64,000 nt of DNA from Ferrimonas gelatinilytica (GCF_039544205.1 NZ_BAABLF010000006.1:186001-250000), one strand, 5' to 3'; counted from the first letter of the stretch, positions 43,058 through 52,386 are shown. Made by a program: numbers and translations. Notes: generated from the sequence alone by a model not told the origin.

Positions 43058-44034
43058 TGGCGCAGATGAATCTATTGCAGGCGATCAACAACGCGCTGGA
43101 TCTGGCCATGGGCAATGATGCCCGGGTGTTGGTGTTCGGCGAGGACGTGGGGCACTTTGGCGGTGTCTTTCGTGCCACGGCGAAGCTGCAGGACAAATAT
43201 GGCAAGGCGCGCTGCTTTAACACGCCGCTGACGGAGCAGGGGATCATCGGTTTCGCCAATGGCCTGGCCGCTCAGGGGATGCGCCCGGTGGCGGAGATCC
43301 AGTTCGCCGATTACATCTTTCCCGCCTTCGACCAGATCGTCAACGAGGCGGCCAAGTTCCGCTATCGCAGTGGCAACGAGTTCGATGTAGGTGGCTTGAC
43401 GATCCGGACGCCGTACGGCGGAGGCATCGCCGGCGGCCACTATCACTCCCAGTCGCCGGAAGCCTACTTTACCCAGACACCCGGCCTGAAAGTGGTGGTA
43501 CCTCGGAACCCCTACCAGGCCAAGGGCCTGCTGCTGGCCTCCATCCGTGATGATAACCCTGTGGTGTTCTTCGAGCCCAAGCGCCTCTATCGTGCTTCCG
43601 TAGGGGAGGTGCCGGAGGAGGATTACGAACTGCCGCTGTCGCAGGCCGAGGTGATGCAGACCGGCAGCGACATCACCCTGTTGGGTTGGGGTGCACAGCT
43701 GGAGTTGATAGAGAAGGCGGCGAAGCGCGCCGAAGCGGATGGGATCAGCAGTGAGATCATCGACCTGAGAACACTTCTGCCCTGGGATGTGGATACGGTT
43801 GCCGCCTCGGTTGAAAAAACCGGCCGCTTGCTGATCAGCCATGAAGCGCCGCTGACCGGCGGCTTTGCCGGCGAGATCGCCGCGACCATTGCCGATCGCT
43901 GCTTCCTCTACCTGGAGTCGCCCATTGCCCGGGTCTGTGGCCTGGATACGCCCTATCCGCTGGCGCTGGAGCAGGAGCATATGGCGAATGAGCTTAAGAT
44001 CTACGAGGCCATCAAGGCCAGCGTCCATTTCTAA
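43054..44034 (+). CDS. bkdA2: Branched-chain 2-oxo acid dehydrogenase E1 beta
   Basis: A 326-residue transketolase-like subunit that pairs with E1alpha. It shows LVFGEDVGHFGGVFRAT, the FNTPLTEQGIIGFANGLA motif, IQFADYIFPAFDQIVNEAA and the C-terminal SHEAPLTGGFAGEIAA. The match to mammalian-type BCKDH E1beta is strong along the length. It overlaps the E1alpha gene by four bases and is followed nine bases later by the E2 gene. Confidence 0.94.
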   Translation: MMAQMNLLQAINNALDLAMGNDARVLVFGEDVGHFGGVFRATAKLQDKYGKARCFNTPLTEQGIIGFANGLAAQGMRPVAEIQFADYIFPAFDQIVNEAAKFRYRSGNEFDVGGLTIRTPYGGGIAGGHYHSQSPEAYFTQTPGLKVVVPRNPYQAKGLLLASIRDDNPVVFFEPKRLYRASVGEVPEEDYELPLSQAEVMQTGSDITLLGWGAQLELIEKAAKRAEADGISSEIIDLRTLLPWDVDTVAASVEKTGRLLISHEAPLTGGFAGEIAATIADRCFLYLESPIARVCGLDTPYPLALEQEHMANELKIYEAIKASVHF

Positions 44035-44043
44035 GGAGAGACC

Positions 44044-45600
44044 ATGATTAAGGAGTTTATCCTGCCGGACATTGGCGAAGGGGTAGTGGAGTGTGAGCTG
44101 ATCAACTGGCTGGTCCAGGAGGGAGACCGGATCAGCGAGGACCAGCCCGTGGTCGAGGTGATGACCGACAAGGCGATGGTGGAGATCCCGGCGCCCTACG
44201 ACGGGGTGGTGACCAAGTTGCATTACCGCACCGGTGAGATTGCCAAGGTGCATGAGCCGCTGTTCCAGGTTGAGGTGGAGGGGGCGGAGCCCGCTGCTTC
44301 CGAGGCGGTTGCCTCGGCTTCCACCGTGAGTGCGCCGCCGGCACCTGAGCGCGGCACTGAATCCAAGCAAACAGCGATCCGCGAGTTTATCCTGCCGGAT
44401 ATTGGCGAGGGGATTGTCGAGTGCGAGCTGATCGACTGGTTGGTTGCCGAAGGAGATCATGTCGAAGAGGACCAGCCGGTTTGTGACGTGATGACCGATA
44501 AGGCGTCGGTGCAGATCCCGGCTAAGGAAGCGGGGGTGATCACCAAGCTGCACTACCGCAAGGGTCAGGTCGCAAAGGTGCACGAGCCCCTGTTTGCGAT
44601 GGAGGTGGTAGTTTCTCCCTCCGAAGTTGACGCGCCCCAGTCCGCCTCCGCTCAACGTGCGGAGGCCGCGACGCCCGCCAATCGCGAGACCGAGTCGACA
44701 ACGCCGGTTTCCAGCGGCAAGGCCCTGGCCAGCCCGGCCGTGCGCCGTCTGGCGCGGGAGCACGAGCTGGATCTTGGCCTGGTTCCTGGCAGCGGTAAGA
44801 ACGGTCGCGTCTTCAAGGAGGATGTGCATCGCTACCTGGCCGCCAAAGAGCAGGCGCCGAGCGCGCCTTCACCGGAGACGGTTGTATCAAGCGTCAAAGA
44901 CCGGGTGGAGCCGATCCGCGGCGTCCGTGCGGCCATGGCGCGCCAGATGACCGCCTCGGTACAGAGCATTCCCCACTTTACCTACTGCGAGGAGCTGGAC
45001 CTGACGGAATTGGTCGCCCTGCGGCAACGGTTCAAGGCGCAGTTGGCGGACAGCGAGGTGAAGATCACCCTGATGCCGTTCTTTATCAAGGCACTGTCTC
45101 TCGCACTGGCGGAGTTTCCGGTCGTGAACAGCCGGGTGAATGATGACTGTACCGAGCTGACCTACCTGAATGACCATAACATCGGCATGGCGGTTGATGG
45201 CAAGCTGGGCTTGCTGGTACCTAACATCAAGCGAGTCCAGGACTGCTCCCTGCTGGACGTGGCGGCGGAGGTGACCCGCCTGACCGAGGCGGCCCGCTCT
45301 GGTCGCGTCTCTCCGAACGATCTCGCCGGCGGCACCATCTCCATCTCCAACATTGGTGCCCTGGGTGGCACCGTGGCTACTCCTATCATCAACAAGCCGG
45401 AAGTGGCCATCGTGGCCCTGGGCAAGTTGCAGGAGCTGCCGCGTTTCAATGACAAGGGCGAGGTGGAGAAGCGGGTGATCATGCAGGTCAGCTGGAGTGG
45501 GGATCACCGTGTTATCGACGGTGGCACCATCGCCCGGTTCTGCAACCTGTGGAAACGTTACCTGGAGTCACCGGAGCAGATGCTGCTGTCGATGAAGTAG
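44044..45600 (+). CDS. bkdB: Branched-chain 2-oxo acid dehydrogenase E2 with two lipoyl domains
   Basis: A 518-residue dihydrolipoyl acyltransferase core subunit. It has two lipoyl domains: residues 1-80 with lipoyl Lys43 (VMTDKAMVEI) and about 111-190 with Lys153 (VMTDKASVQI). Each starts EFILPDIGEG. Then come a linker, a peripheral-subunit-binding domain (ASPAVRRLAREHELDLGLV, about 232-270), and a catalytic domain with His488 and Asp492 in DHRVIDGG. The E3 dihydrolipoamide dehydrogenase is not in this operon; a shared lpd elsewhere probably serves (inference). A terminator follows. Two lipoyl domains are unusual for a BCKDH E2, which usually has one. Confidence 0.93.
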   Translation: MIKEFILPDIGEGVVECELINWLVQEGDRISEDQPVVEVMTDKAMVEIPAPYDGVVTKLHYRTGEIAKVHEPLFQVEVEGAEPAASEAVASASTVSAPPAPERGTESKQTAIREFILPDIGEGIVECELIDWLVAEGDHVEEDQPVCDVMTDKASVQIPAKEAGVITKLHYRKGQVAKVHEPLFAMEVVVSPSEVDAPQSASAQRAEAATPANRETESTTPVSSGKALASPAVRRLAREHELDLGLVPGSGKNGRVFKEDVHRYLAAKEQAPSAPSPETVVSSVKDRVEPIRGVRAAMARQMTASVQSIPHFTYCEELDLTELVALRQRFKAQLADSEVKITLMPFFIKALSLALAEFPVVNSRVNDDCTELTYLNDHNIGMAVDGKLGLLVPNIKRVQDCSLLDVAAEVTRLTEAARSGRVSPNDLAGGTISISNIGALGGTVATPIINKPEVAIVALGKLQELPRFNDKGEVEKRVIMQVSWSGDHRVIDGGTIARFCNLWKRYLESPEQMLLSMK

Positions 45601-45632
45601 ACGGAATTCCTTTGAGCTGAAAGAGTGATTCC

Positions 45633-45669
45633 AAAAGGGGCTTTGCCAAACCGGCGAAGCCCCTTTTTT
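45633..45669 (+). terminator. Rho-independent terminator of the BCKDH operon
   Basis: AAAAGGGGCTT / AAGCCCCTTTTTT with inner GCC/GGC pairing, 33 bases after the E2 stop. Confidence 0.88.
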
Positions 45670-45749
45670 GCATGTCGGTTGGATAGGTTCCATCTCATTG
45701 ATCTACTGCGCCTATACTCCACGGGGAGTGATTGAATTGCGGAGTCGAC

Positions 45750-47228
45750 ATGCACCTTGGGGTTACTTTTGTACCGGCGGAAAATCGATATCGACATAGC
45801 TTGGGTTCGCTTTGGATGCTCGCAGCGCTTTTGGTGATGGCGCAAGTTTGCTTTATCCCGTTAGCGTGGGGGGGCGAGACTGAGCCTTCATCAACTTTGG
45901 ACTGGTTCTCGCCGCAAAATGCGCAGGCGACCCGGCAGTGGAGCGAGTTACTCCGAGATCTCGGCCTTTCCCCAGAGAATGCAGCCCAAGTATCCCGTGA
46001 AGCGCGCAGCGAAGCATTGACCCAGGCAACGCTGGTCCTGATGCATTACCAGGCTCAACTTCAAGGTAAACCGCTATCAAACCCCGGCAAGCGTCTGGCT
46101 TCGGCAGTGGAACAGGGCGCGTTAGCGGCGTTCTTGGCGTTGATAACACCACAATACCAGGGATTTAAGCGGCTTCGCACAGTCCTGGCGCAGGAACTGG
46201 CCCGGACTCAACTGCCCGTCCCTGAACTCACCCCAATGGAGGGGTTAGGCCTGGGGCAAAGCCATCCAGAACTGTCGGCACTGCGACAGGTACTGGCCCA
46301 GCGCCTGGGCCAGACGTTGCCAGCGGTGCTTGTCGATCGGGATGTTTGGGACCCGCCCTTTATCCACCTGCTTCGGGATTACCAGCGACAATCGGGCTTA
46401 ACAGTGACGGGCACCCTGACCCCTGAGACCCAGCGGCATCTGAGGGTAGACCCTAAGCGTCGCATCGATACCATCCGATTTTCGTTGCTGCAGTGGTTCC
46501 AGCTACCGCCGGCGATGGATGGCCTGGCGATCCTGGTGAACATCCCCCACTACCAGCTGGTCGCCCTGGATCAGGAGCGGGTCGCCTTGGTTACGTCTGT
46601 TGTTGTGGGGGCACCCGGCTCGCCAACGCCACGAATGAACAGCCGTTTCTCCAGCATCACCTTCAATCCCGACTGGACACCGCCTCAGAGCATCCTTCGT
46701 GATGAGTTGCTGCCGCAGTGGCGGGCAGACCAGGGTTCCCTGGCGGCGCAGGGCTTTGTCTGGGAAACGGCGCAGGGCAGTCAACTGAGTTGGGATGGGG
46801 TGACAGAGCACAATATCGGGGACTATTTGCGCCAGTATCGACTAAAGCAGGTGGCGGGGAGAGGCAACCCCCTTGGGCGTATGAGGCTCAACCTGAAAAA
46901 CAGTCAGGCCATCTACCTGCATGATACCAACCGACCGGATCTCTTTGGGCGCACTAAAAGGGATCTCAGCCACGGCTGTGTGCGGATCAACAATATCGAC
47001 GCACTCTTTGCGGTGCTCAAAGAGCAGGAGAGTTCCAGGGATGCCCAGCGGTTGCTGCGGGCATTGAACGCAACGCAGACGCAGACCCAACGCCTGAATG
47101 CGGATGTCGATGTCTTCCTTGTCTATATGCCTGCCTGGGTCGGGGCGGATAACACCCTGCAGCTTCGTCCTGACATCTATGGACTGGTCCAGCCGGAGCT
47201 TGCGGCGATCACCAAGACACTGCTGTGA
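45750..47228 (+). CDS. L,D-transpeptidase, YcbB-like
   Basis: A 492-residue cell-wall enzyme that forms 3-3 crosslinks or anchors proteins to peptidoglycan. A hydrophobic segment near residues 22-44 serves as a signal or anchor. A peptidoglycan-binding repeat (LLRDYQRQSGLTVTGTLTPE) precedes the YkuD domain. The catalytic motif is HGCVRIN with Cys410 and His408. Large size and domain order fit YcbB/LdtD (615 in E. coli), but the protein is shorter. ATG 45750 with a GGAG site is preferred over TTG 45732. It stands between the BCKDH terminator and the Tad locus and shows no coupling to either. Confidence 0.9.
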   Translation: MHLGVTFVPAENRYRHSLGSLWMLAALLVMAQVCFIPLAWGGETEPSSTLDWFSPQNAQATRQWSELLRDLGLSPENAAQVSREARSEALTQATLVLMHYQAQLQGKPLSNPGKRLASAVEQGALAAFLALITPQYQGFKRLRTVLAQELARTQLPVPELTPMEGLGLGQSHPELSALRQVLAQRLGQTLPAVLVDRDVWDPPFIHLLRDYQRQSGLTVTGTLTPETQRHLRVDPKRRIDTIRFSLLQWFQLPPAMDGLAILVNIPHYQLVALDQERVALVTSVVVGAPGSPTPRMNSRFSSITFNPDWTPPQSILRDELLPQWRADQGSLAAQGFVWETAQGSQLSWDGVTEHNIGDYLRQYRLKQVAGRGNPLGRMRLNLKNSQAIYLHDTNRPDLFGRTKRDLSHGCVRINNIDALFAVLKEQESSRDAQRLLRALNATQTQTQRLNADVDVFLVYMPAWVGADNTLQLRPDIYGLVQPELAAITKTLL

Positions 47229-47800
47229 CGGTGGATAACCCTAAGTTGCCGCTCCGATTCACTCCAATGCTCTCTATCTACCAACAGGGGCGCGTAACTG
47301 AATTCAGAGAAAGCTCTTAGCAACACTTTCCGCTGCTTTCGGTCCGAAAGGTTGCGCTGTATTTTGCCAGATATTGAATGGCTTGCACTGACACCTAGGC
47401 ACGGGTGACGCGACGCCAGTTTGCAGTTAGCAAAGCACTTTTTGATTGAAGAAATCCCAAGATGGTGGAGCGCGTCAGGGTGGTGTCAGATCGCTTCGGC
47501 AACACGGGAAGATGGCCCACACAATCGTCGATAAAGTTGGTGTCAATCAAATGGCACTTAACTATCAGTAAGTTAGAGAGTTTAATCACAGCCCCAGTGC
47601 TGTTGCGGTCAACGGGCTTGTTGGCGTAAGTCGACAATTTGACACAAAAGATAAATCGGAGGCTTGTGCAGACTGCGCGAGCTTGGTCTAACGTTAACGA
47701 TGTGTGGAGAGAAAGGAACAGCTCCAGTCAACTAAGCACGGATGCCCAGACGGTTACACAGGTGAATTGTCACTTATCTCAGCCACGGTGGAGGTGGAGT
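47229..47800 (+). other. Long gene-free region upstream of the Tad locus
   Basis: About 570 bases without a supported gene. Base composition shifts here from GC-rich to more balanced. It contains TTGACA at 47639-47644 without a good -10 at the right spacing, and TAACGTTA at 47693-47700. An open frame on the minus strand (47395-47637) has no features of a gene. The control region of the pilus genes probably lies here. Confidence 0.5.
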
Positions 47801-47992
47801 ATGTTTAAGCAAGCAATGATCGAATTTTGGCAAGATGAGTCGGGCCTGACCGCGGTGGAATACGCTATTGCGGGTGGGCTGGTGGTAGGCGGTATGGTGG
47901 GTGCGTTTGTAACATTGGGCACAAACGCCACAGCCCGGATTACTGAGCTCGGTAATGCAACAGCCACTCCAATTCCGGATCCGACTCTGTAA
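47801..47992 (+). CDS. flp: Flp-type pilin
   Basis: A 63-residue major pilin of a tight-adherence (Tad) pilus. The short leader MFKQAMIEFWQDESG ends in the Gly of the processing site, followed by LTAVEYAIAGGLVVGG, the Flp motif with the conserved Glu-Tyr pair. Processing by the TadV peptidase next door would leave a mature pilin of about 48 residues with one hydrophobic helix and a short polar tail. GGAGGTGGAG precedes the ATG. A hairpin right after the gene probably stabilises its mRNA or limits read-through. Confidence 0.92.
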   Translation: MFKQAMIEFWQDESGLTAVEYAIAGGLVVGGMVGAFVTLGTNATARITELGNATATPIPDPTL

Positions 47993-48014
47993 GACTGGTA
48001 TTTGTCGTTTATAT

Positions 48015-48034
48015 GATGGCCCCTCGGGGCCATC
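48015..48034 (+). terminator. Hairpin between flp and tadV
   Basis: Perfect 9-bp arms GATGGCCCC / GGGGCCATC with a two-base loop, no T run. Expected to keep flp mRNA far more abundant than the assembly genes. Confidence 0.6.
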
Positions 48035-48100
48035 AATTTCAAATCGACAAGTAGCGTACTTTGTCACCAATTAAGTATCTACGGCTAAGGTCACAATTGG

Positions 48101-48634
48101 ATGGAACCTCTTACTCTATCTGAGATGTTGTTGCAATGGCTAATTCCGCTTGGATTCGCTCTTGCTGTCATCTTCGATCTCACCACAAACAAGATTCCCA
48201 ACTGGTTCTGTTGTGCGTTGCTGGTGAGCGGAGTCGTGCTCAATGTTGTTATTTCCGGCTGGTCCGGAATGGGGTTTGCTACCGGAGGGTCTCTCGTAGC
48301 TCTTTTGACGGTGCCACTTTATGCCAAAAAGTACATCGCGGCGGGGGATGTGAAATTCATGCTCGGTATGGGCGCTCTAATGGGGCCAACGTTGACACTT
48401 TGGGTTCTACTTATCGGTATTGCTTGCGGAGCTCTAATTGCTCCTTTGCTGGCAGTCACTCAAGTGGGCTGGCAGGGTTTGGCCATGACCTTTAAGCGTT
48501 ATTACCAGTGCGCCATCACCCGAACCTATTTTAAACCTGAGCCAGGTGAGGTGGCGGCCCTACGCGTCCCCTACGCGCCAGCACTAGCTGCAGGCTGGCT
48601 ATTAACCCTCTGGCTGCCATTGCCTGGCTTATAA
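48101..48634 (+). CDS. tadV: Prepilin peptidase TadV/CpaA
   Basis: A 177-residue polytopic aspartic protease (A24 family) that cleaves the Flp leader. The catalytic aspartates are Asp26 in IFDLTTNKIPNW and Asp83 in AAGDVKFMLG. The second motif has Ala instead of the first Gly of GxGD, as in several TadV proteins. It lacks the methylase domain of PilD. It lies 108 bases after flp. Confidence 0.9.
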   Translation: MEPLTLSEMLLQWLIPLGFALAVIFDLTTNKIPNWFCCALLVSGVVLNVVISGWSGMGFATGGSLVALLTVPLYAKKYIAAGDVKFMLGMGALMGPTLTLWVLLIGIACGALIAPLLAVTQVGWQGLAMTFKRYYQCAITRTYFKPEPGEVAALRVPYAPALAAGWLLTLWLPLPGL

Positions 48635-48646
48635 GGAGTGACATCG

Positions 48647-49969
48647 ATGCTACTCCAATCTCCCTTCAAAAAAGTCTTGCCGGCAGAGCCTCAGGAAGCG
48701 GCGTCACATTTGGCAAACAGCCCGGTGACGATTGAGGACACTGGGCTTGAGTCCGGCTTATTACTCAACCTGTTGCTTAAGCATCTCTATGATGGCGATG
48801 CGTTGACGCTTCATCAACTCAGTCAGCGCATTGGTCTTCGGGGCTCCATCATTCAGGCTCTGCTGAGCGAAGGTAAAGAAACAGGGCTGGTTGAGAATCG
48901 CCAGGCGAGCAGTGCCGGGCAACAGAGATTTAGCCTCAGCGGTGAGGGGAGGCGTCAGGCCCAGACATTGTTGTCCCAAAGCGGTTACCTGGGGCCGGCT
49001 CCCGTTCCCTTGCACCAATACCGAGAGGTTTGCTGTCAGCAATCCAGTCGTAACCACCAGGTCACGAAGAGCAATTTTGCTGCTGCAATGGAAGGTGTCG
49101 TGGTACCCGAAGGGTTATTGGAGCAGTTGGGGCCGGCGCTTAACTCGAAACGTCCACTCTTGATCTACGGTCTAGCCGGAACCGGCAAGTCATTCCTGTG
49201 TCGGCAATTGAACCGTATTTTCCAGGATGAGGTACTGATTCCTCACGCCATCGCGGTGGGTCATCACATTATCCAGGTTTACGACCCTCATTATCATCAA
49301 ACTGTTGAAAACGCATTGACTCAAGAGGTGTCCGATGCTCTTTTGGCGCAAAGCACGGATGCACGCTGGTACCGATGCCGTCGCCCTCTATTGATGATTG
49401 GTGGCGAATTGACGCTCTCCATGCTTGACGTCAGCTTCGACACTAAAAGTCGCACCTATCGGTCGCCGATAGGACTCACGGCGAACAACGGGATTTTACT
49501 AATCGATGATCTCGGGCGCCAAACCATCTCGCCCAAGGCCATATTCAATCGCTGGATTCTTCCTTTGGAGGAGGGCCGAGACTTTCTTTCTCTTCCCAGC
49601 GGGGAACATTTTGAAGTGCCGTTCGAACAGTTACTGTTGTTTTCAACCAATTTGGCACCTAACGAGTTAGTTGACGAGGCATTCCTGCGTCGCCTGGGTT
49701 ACAAGGTCAACTTTGGTCCATTGGAGCCAGAAAGTTATCTGAAAATATGGCAGCAAAACTGCGATGCCTTTGAATTGAACGAGGAGCCGGGATTGCGTGA
49801 CTGGATGTTGGCCCAGTTATATCCCGAGACCGGAAAGCCATTACTGCCTTGCCATCCTCGAGATCTGCTTTCTATCGTCCATGATCAGGTGAAATTTAAT
49901 GGATTGCCGCCAGTAATTACACGGCAGTTATTGAAGCAAGCTTGGGATCTTTATTTCGTTAAGGGGTGA
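48647..49969 (+). CDS. AAA+ ATPase with N-terminal winged helix, in the Tad locus
   Basis: A 440-residue protein that I do not match to a standard Tad subunit. Residues about 35-110 look like a winged helix (LLKHLYDGDALTLHQLSQRIG, then SLSGEGRRQAQTLL). Then comes an AAA+ domain: Walker A GLAGTGKS with Lys181, Walker B ILLIDDLGR with Asp287/Asp288, sensor-1 Asn335 in FSTNLAP and a likely arginine finger in FLRRLGYKV. The Walker B lacks the usual Glu after the Asp pair (DDLG), so hydrolysis may be slow. It lies between tadV and rcpC with tight spacing. It may regulate pilus genes or act as an assembly ATPase; both are inference. ATG 48647 has an AAGGAG site. Confidence 0.75.
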   Translation: MLLQSPFKKVLPAEPQEAASHLANSPVTIEDTGLESGLLLNLLLKHLYDGDALTLHQLSQRIGLRGSIIQALLSEGKETGLVENRQASSAGQQRFSLSGEGRRQAQTLLSQSGYLGPAPVPLHQYREVCCQQSSRNHQVTKSNFAAAMEGVVVPEGLLEQLGPALNSKRPLLIYGLAGTGKSFLCRQLNRIFQDEVLIPHAIAVGHHIIQVYDPHYHQTVENALTQEVSDALLAQSTDARWYRCRRPLLMIGGELTLSMLDVSFDTKSRTYRSPIGLTANNGILLIDDLGRQTISPKAIFNRWILPLEEGRDFLSLPSGEHFEVPFEQLLLFSTNLAPNELVDEAFLRRLGYKVNFGPLEPESYLKIWQQNCDAFELNEEPGLRDWMLAQLYPETGKPLLPCHPRDLLSIVHDQVKFNGLPPVITRQLLKQAWDLYFVKG

Positions 49970-50033
49970 ATTCTTCGCCCGTTATTTTTAACCAGGAGGC
50001 CAGCAGTACCGGCTCAGTGGAAGGAGTTGAGTT

Positions 50034-50909
50034 ATGCGCTCATTGGTTTTCATTTTAATCTCCATCGGTTTCGGTATCGGTGCTGTCTTGTTGGCCCAAA
50101 ACTGGCTTAAACAGGGTCAGCCTGTGGCCGGTGATGATGAAAGATTACCCGTCGTTTCCATGGCAATCAGCGTGCCCTCTGGCACCATCCTTCAAGAAAA
50201 ACACCTCGTTTTAAGGTCGTTACCTAAGGAGTTGGTGCCGGATAGTGCGCTAACCGATCTTCAGCAAGCAGCAGGCATGGTGGCCAAGTTTCCTTTGATC
50301 GAAGGCGATTTTGTCAGCCGACAGAAATTGGCGACCAAGGGTGAAGGCAGTGTATTGGCCAGCTTGATTGCACCCAATATGCGGGCCGTTTCTATCAGGG
50401 TGGATGATGTCGTAGGTGTCGCCGGTTTTCTGCTTCCTGGGAACCGTGTGGATGTCTTAGTCACACTCGCTAACCGTCGTAATACCAGCAACAACTTTGC
50501 AGCCAATACGGAAGTGGTTCTAAGTAATCTTAAGGTGCTGGCGGTGGACCAAAAAGCAAACCAGGACAGTAACCAACCGGTACTGGTGCGTGCCGTGACA
50601 CTGGAAGTGACGCTTGAGCAGGCGGAAATACTCATGAGTGCGCGCAGTCGCGGAAACATTCAGTTGGCGCTGCGCAACCCGAACGACAACCTGGAGGTTG
50701 AGGTCGCTTCCGAGGCTGCTGAAGAACAATCCGTCGTCGCCGATCTAGAGCCCGATGCCACAGAAGTGAGCGCCCCCGCTCGGCCGGTCAAGAGTTACCA
50801 TCGCAAACGCTTCGAGGTGATTAAGGGGATACAGCAGCAAACTATTACCGTGGGGCAGGAGCAGATTGCTGCGCCGACGACCACAACCATGGCTAAGAAG
50901 GATGGATGA
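50034..50909 (+). CDS. rcpC: Flp pilus assembly protein RcpC/CpaB
   Basis: A 291-residue envelope protein. One N-terminal hydrophobic helix (LVFILISIGFGIGAVLL) anchors it. Then come the SAF domain with VVSMAISVPSGTILQEKHL and the PNMRAVSIRVDDVVGVAGFLLPGNRVDVLVT core of CpaB. It helps the secretin assemble or gate. The C-terminal 70 residues are acidic and low-complexity. It overlaps rcpA by four bases. Confidence 0.9.
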   Translation: MRSLVFILISIGFGIGAVLLAQNWLKQGQPVAGDDERLPVVSMAISVPSGTILQEKHLVLRSLPKELVPDSALTDLQQAAGMVAKFPLIEGDFVSRQKLATKGEGSVLASLIAPNMRAVSIRVDDVVGVAGFLLPGNRVDVLVTLANRRNTSNNFAANTEVVLSNLKVLAVDQKANQDSNQPVLVRAVTLEVTLEQAEILMSARSRGNIQLALRNPNDNLEVEVASEAAEEQSVVADLEPDATEVSAPARPVKSYHRKRFEVIKGIQQQTITVGQEQIAAPTTTTMAKKDG

Positions 50910-52375
50910 TGATGAAACATTGGCTCATGCAATACATGGATAATGCGTCGAAGCAGATCCAAACTGGCTTGTTGACCCTGCTGCTCATCGCCTTCTTTGG
51001 ATTCTCTGGCGGTTTACAGGCAGGCGGAGCGGCCGGGGTGGTGCCTTACAGCTTCCCGGTACCCATTCACAAATCGAAAACCATGTCGTTAGCCAATGCC
51101 GCAGAGCGCGTTTCTGTTGGTAACCCGGCGATCGCAGATATTTTGTTGATCAACCCCAAAGAGCTTTACATCCTGGGCCGGCAGCTGGGTAGCACCAACA
51201 TCATGATTTGGGATGACAAGGATCGCTTGGTCGATATTGTCGATATTGAAATAACCCATGATCTCAATGGCTTGAAAGAGAAACTGCATCGCTTTTTGCC
51301 TGACGAGCCGATCGAGGTTCACAGCTCTCAGGGACAGCTGGTGATAGGCGGGCAGGTTTCCAACCTCAGCCGGATGAATATGGCGTTGGATCTGGCGCGG
51401 GGCTACGCCGTCGCCGCTGATAACTCTGACAATACCAGCACAGTATTGAACCTAATGACTGTGGGTGGGGGGCACCAGGTAATGCTGGAAGTGACGGTCA
51501 CCGAAGTTCAGCGGGAATTGGCGCGAACCTTGGACTCCGATTTTGCCCTGGTCTTTGAGGGGTCAGACTTTATCGGTGGTTTGCTGGGAGGAGACGGTCT
51601 GCTCAGCAATAAAGGGTTCTTCGGGAGCTACGTAAGTGGTGATGTGCTGTTTGATTTCGCCATCGACATGGCGAAACAACAAGGTTTAGCAAGGGTGTTG
51701 GCAGAACCTAACTTAACCACCATGAGTGGCCAGATGGCGGAGTTTCTCTCCGGCGGCGAATTCCCGGTGCCTGTGCCTGACGATGATGGCGTCACCATCG
51801 AGTACAAAGAGTTCGGCGTTGGCGTCAAATTTGTCCCGACAGTGCTCGATTCAGGCAGGATCAACCTGAACCTCAACGTTTTGGTCAGCGAGCTGAGTAA
51901 CGCCAACGCCGTTGGCATCATTCCCGAGGGTTCGACCTCAGCTCTGGTTACCCCTTCGATTACCAAGCGCAGTGCGAACTCCACCATTGAACTGGGTGAT
52001 GGGCAGACAATCGCCATTGCGGGGTTGCTCAGCAGTACGGTCAGGGAAAGCATGGATGAACTGCCCGGCTTGGGGGAGATCCCGGTTTTAGGGCAGCTCT
52101 TTTCCAGCCAAGAGTATCGCAATGGAGAAACGGAGCTGGTCATTTTGGTTACGCCCCGGTTGGTACGCCCCATTGACCGTGAAAAGTTGGTTCTTCCTAC
52201 CGACGGCTTTGTCGACCCGACAGGTGTGGGGTTCTATTTGATGGGCAGGCTATCCAAGCGTGATAGCGACGTTCAACCCGATACCAATCCAAATATGTCC
52301 AGTCCCTCTGCGGAAACTACTTTAACACCGACTGACGGTGGTGGAACGCAGAATAAGTACGGCCACTCTTTGTAG
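50906..52375 (+). CDS. rcpA: Flp pilus secretin RcpA/CpaC
   Basis: A 489-residue outer-membrane secretin, the pore for the Flp pilus. A signal peptide ends near residue 38 (GGLQAGGAAG). The N-terminal domain has SVGNPAIADILLINPKELYI and LGSTNIMIWD, typical for CpaC; the secretin core shows LAEPNLTTMSGQMAEFLSGGEFPVPVP, EFGVGVKFVPTV and the end motif VTPRLVRPI. The start has three consecutive ATGs (50906, 50909, 50912). It is translationally coupled to rcpC. Confidence 0.93.
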   Translation: MMMKHWLMQYMDNASKQIQTGLLTLLLIAFFGFSGGLQAGGAAGVVPYSFPVPIHKSKTMSLANAAERVSVGNPAIADILLINPKELYILGRQLGSTNIMIWDDKDRLVDIVDIEITHDLNGLKEKLHRFLPDEPIEVHSSQGQLVIGGQVSNLSRMNMALDLARGYAVAADNSDNTSTVLNLMTVGGGHQVMLEVTVTEVQRELARTLDSDFALVFEGSDFIGGLLGGDGLLSNKGFFGSYVSGDVLFDFAIDMAKQQGLARVLAEPNLTTMSGQMAEFLSGGEFPVPVPDDDGVTIEYKEFGVGVKFVPTVLDSGRINLNLNVLVSELSNANAVGIIPEGSTSALVTPSITKRSANSTIELGDGQTIAIAGLLSSTVRESMDELPGLGEIPVLGQLFSSQEYRNGETELVILVTPRLVRPIDREKLVLPTDGFVDPTGVGFYLMGRLSKRDSDVQPDTNPNMSSPSAETTLTPTDGGGTQNKYGHSL

Positions 52376-52386
52376 AGGACAACGTG

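Noticed and set aside
43072..44829. 585-codon minus-strand open frame opposite the E1/E2 genes
   Set aside because: It crosses three real genes and shows only the composition expected of an antisense frame.
47395..47637. 80-codon minus-strand open frame upstream of flp
   Set aside because: No ribosome-binding site, signal or homology; likely chance in the control region.
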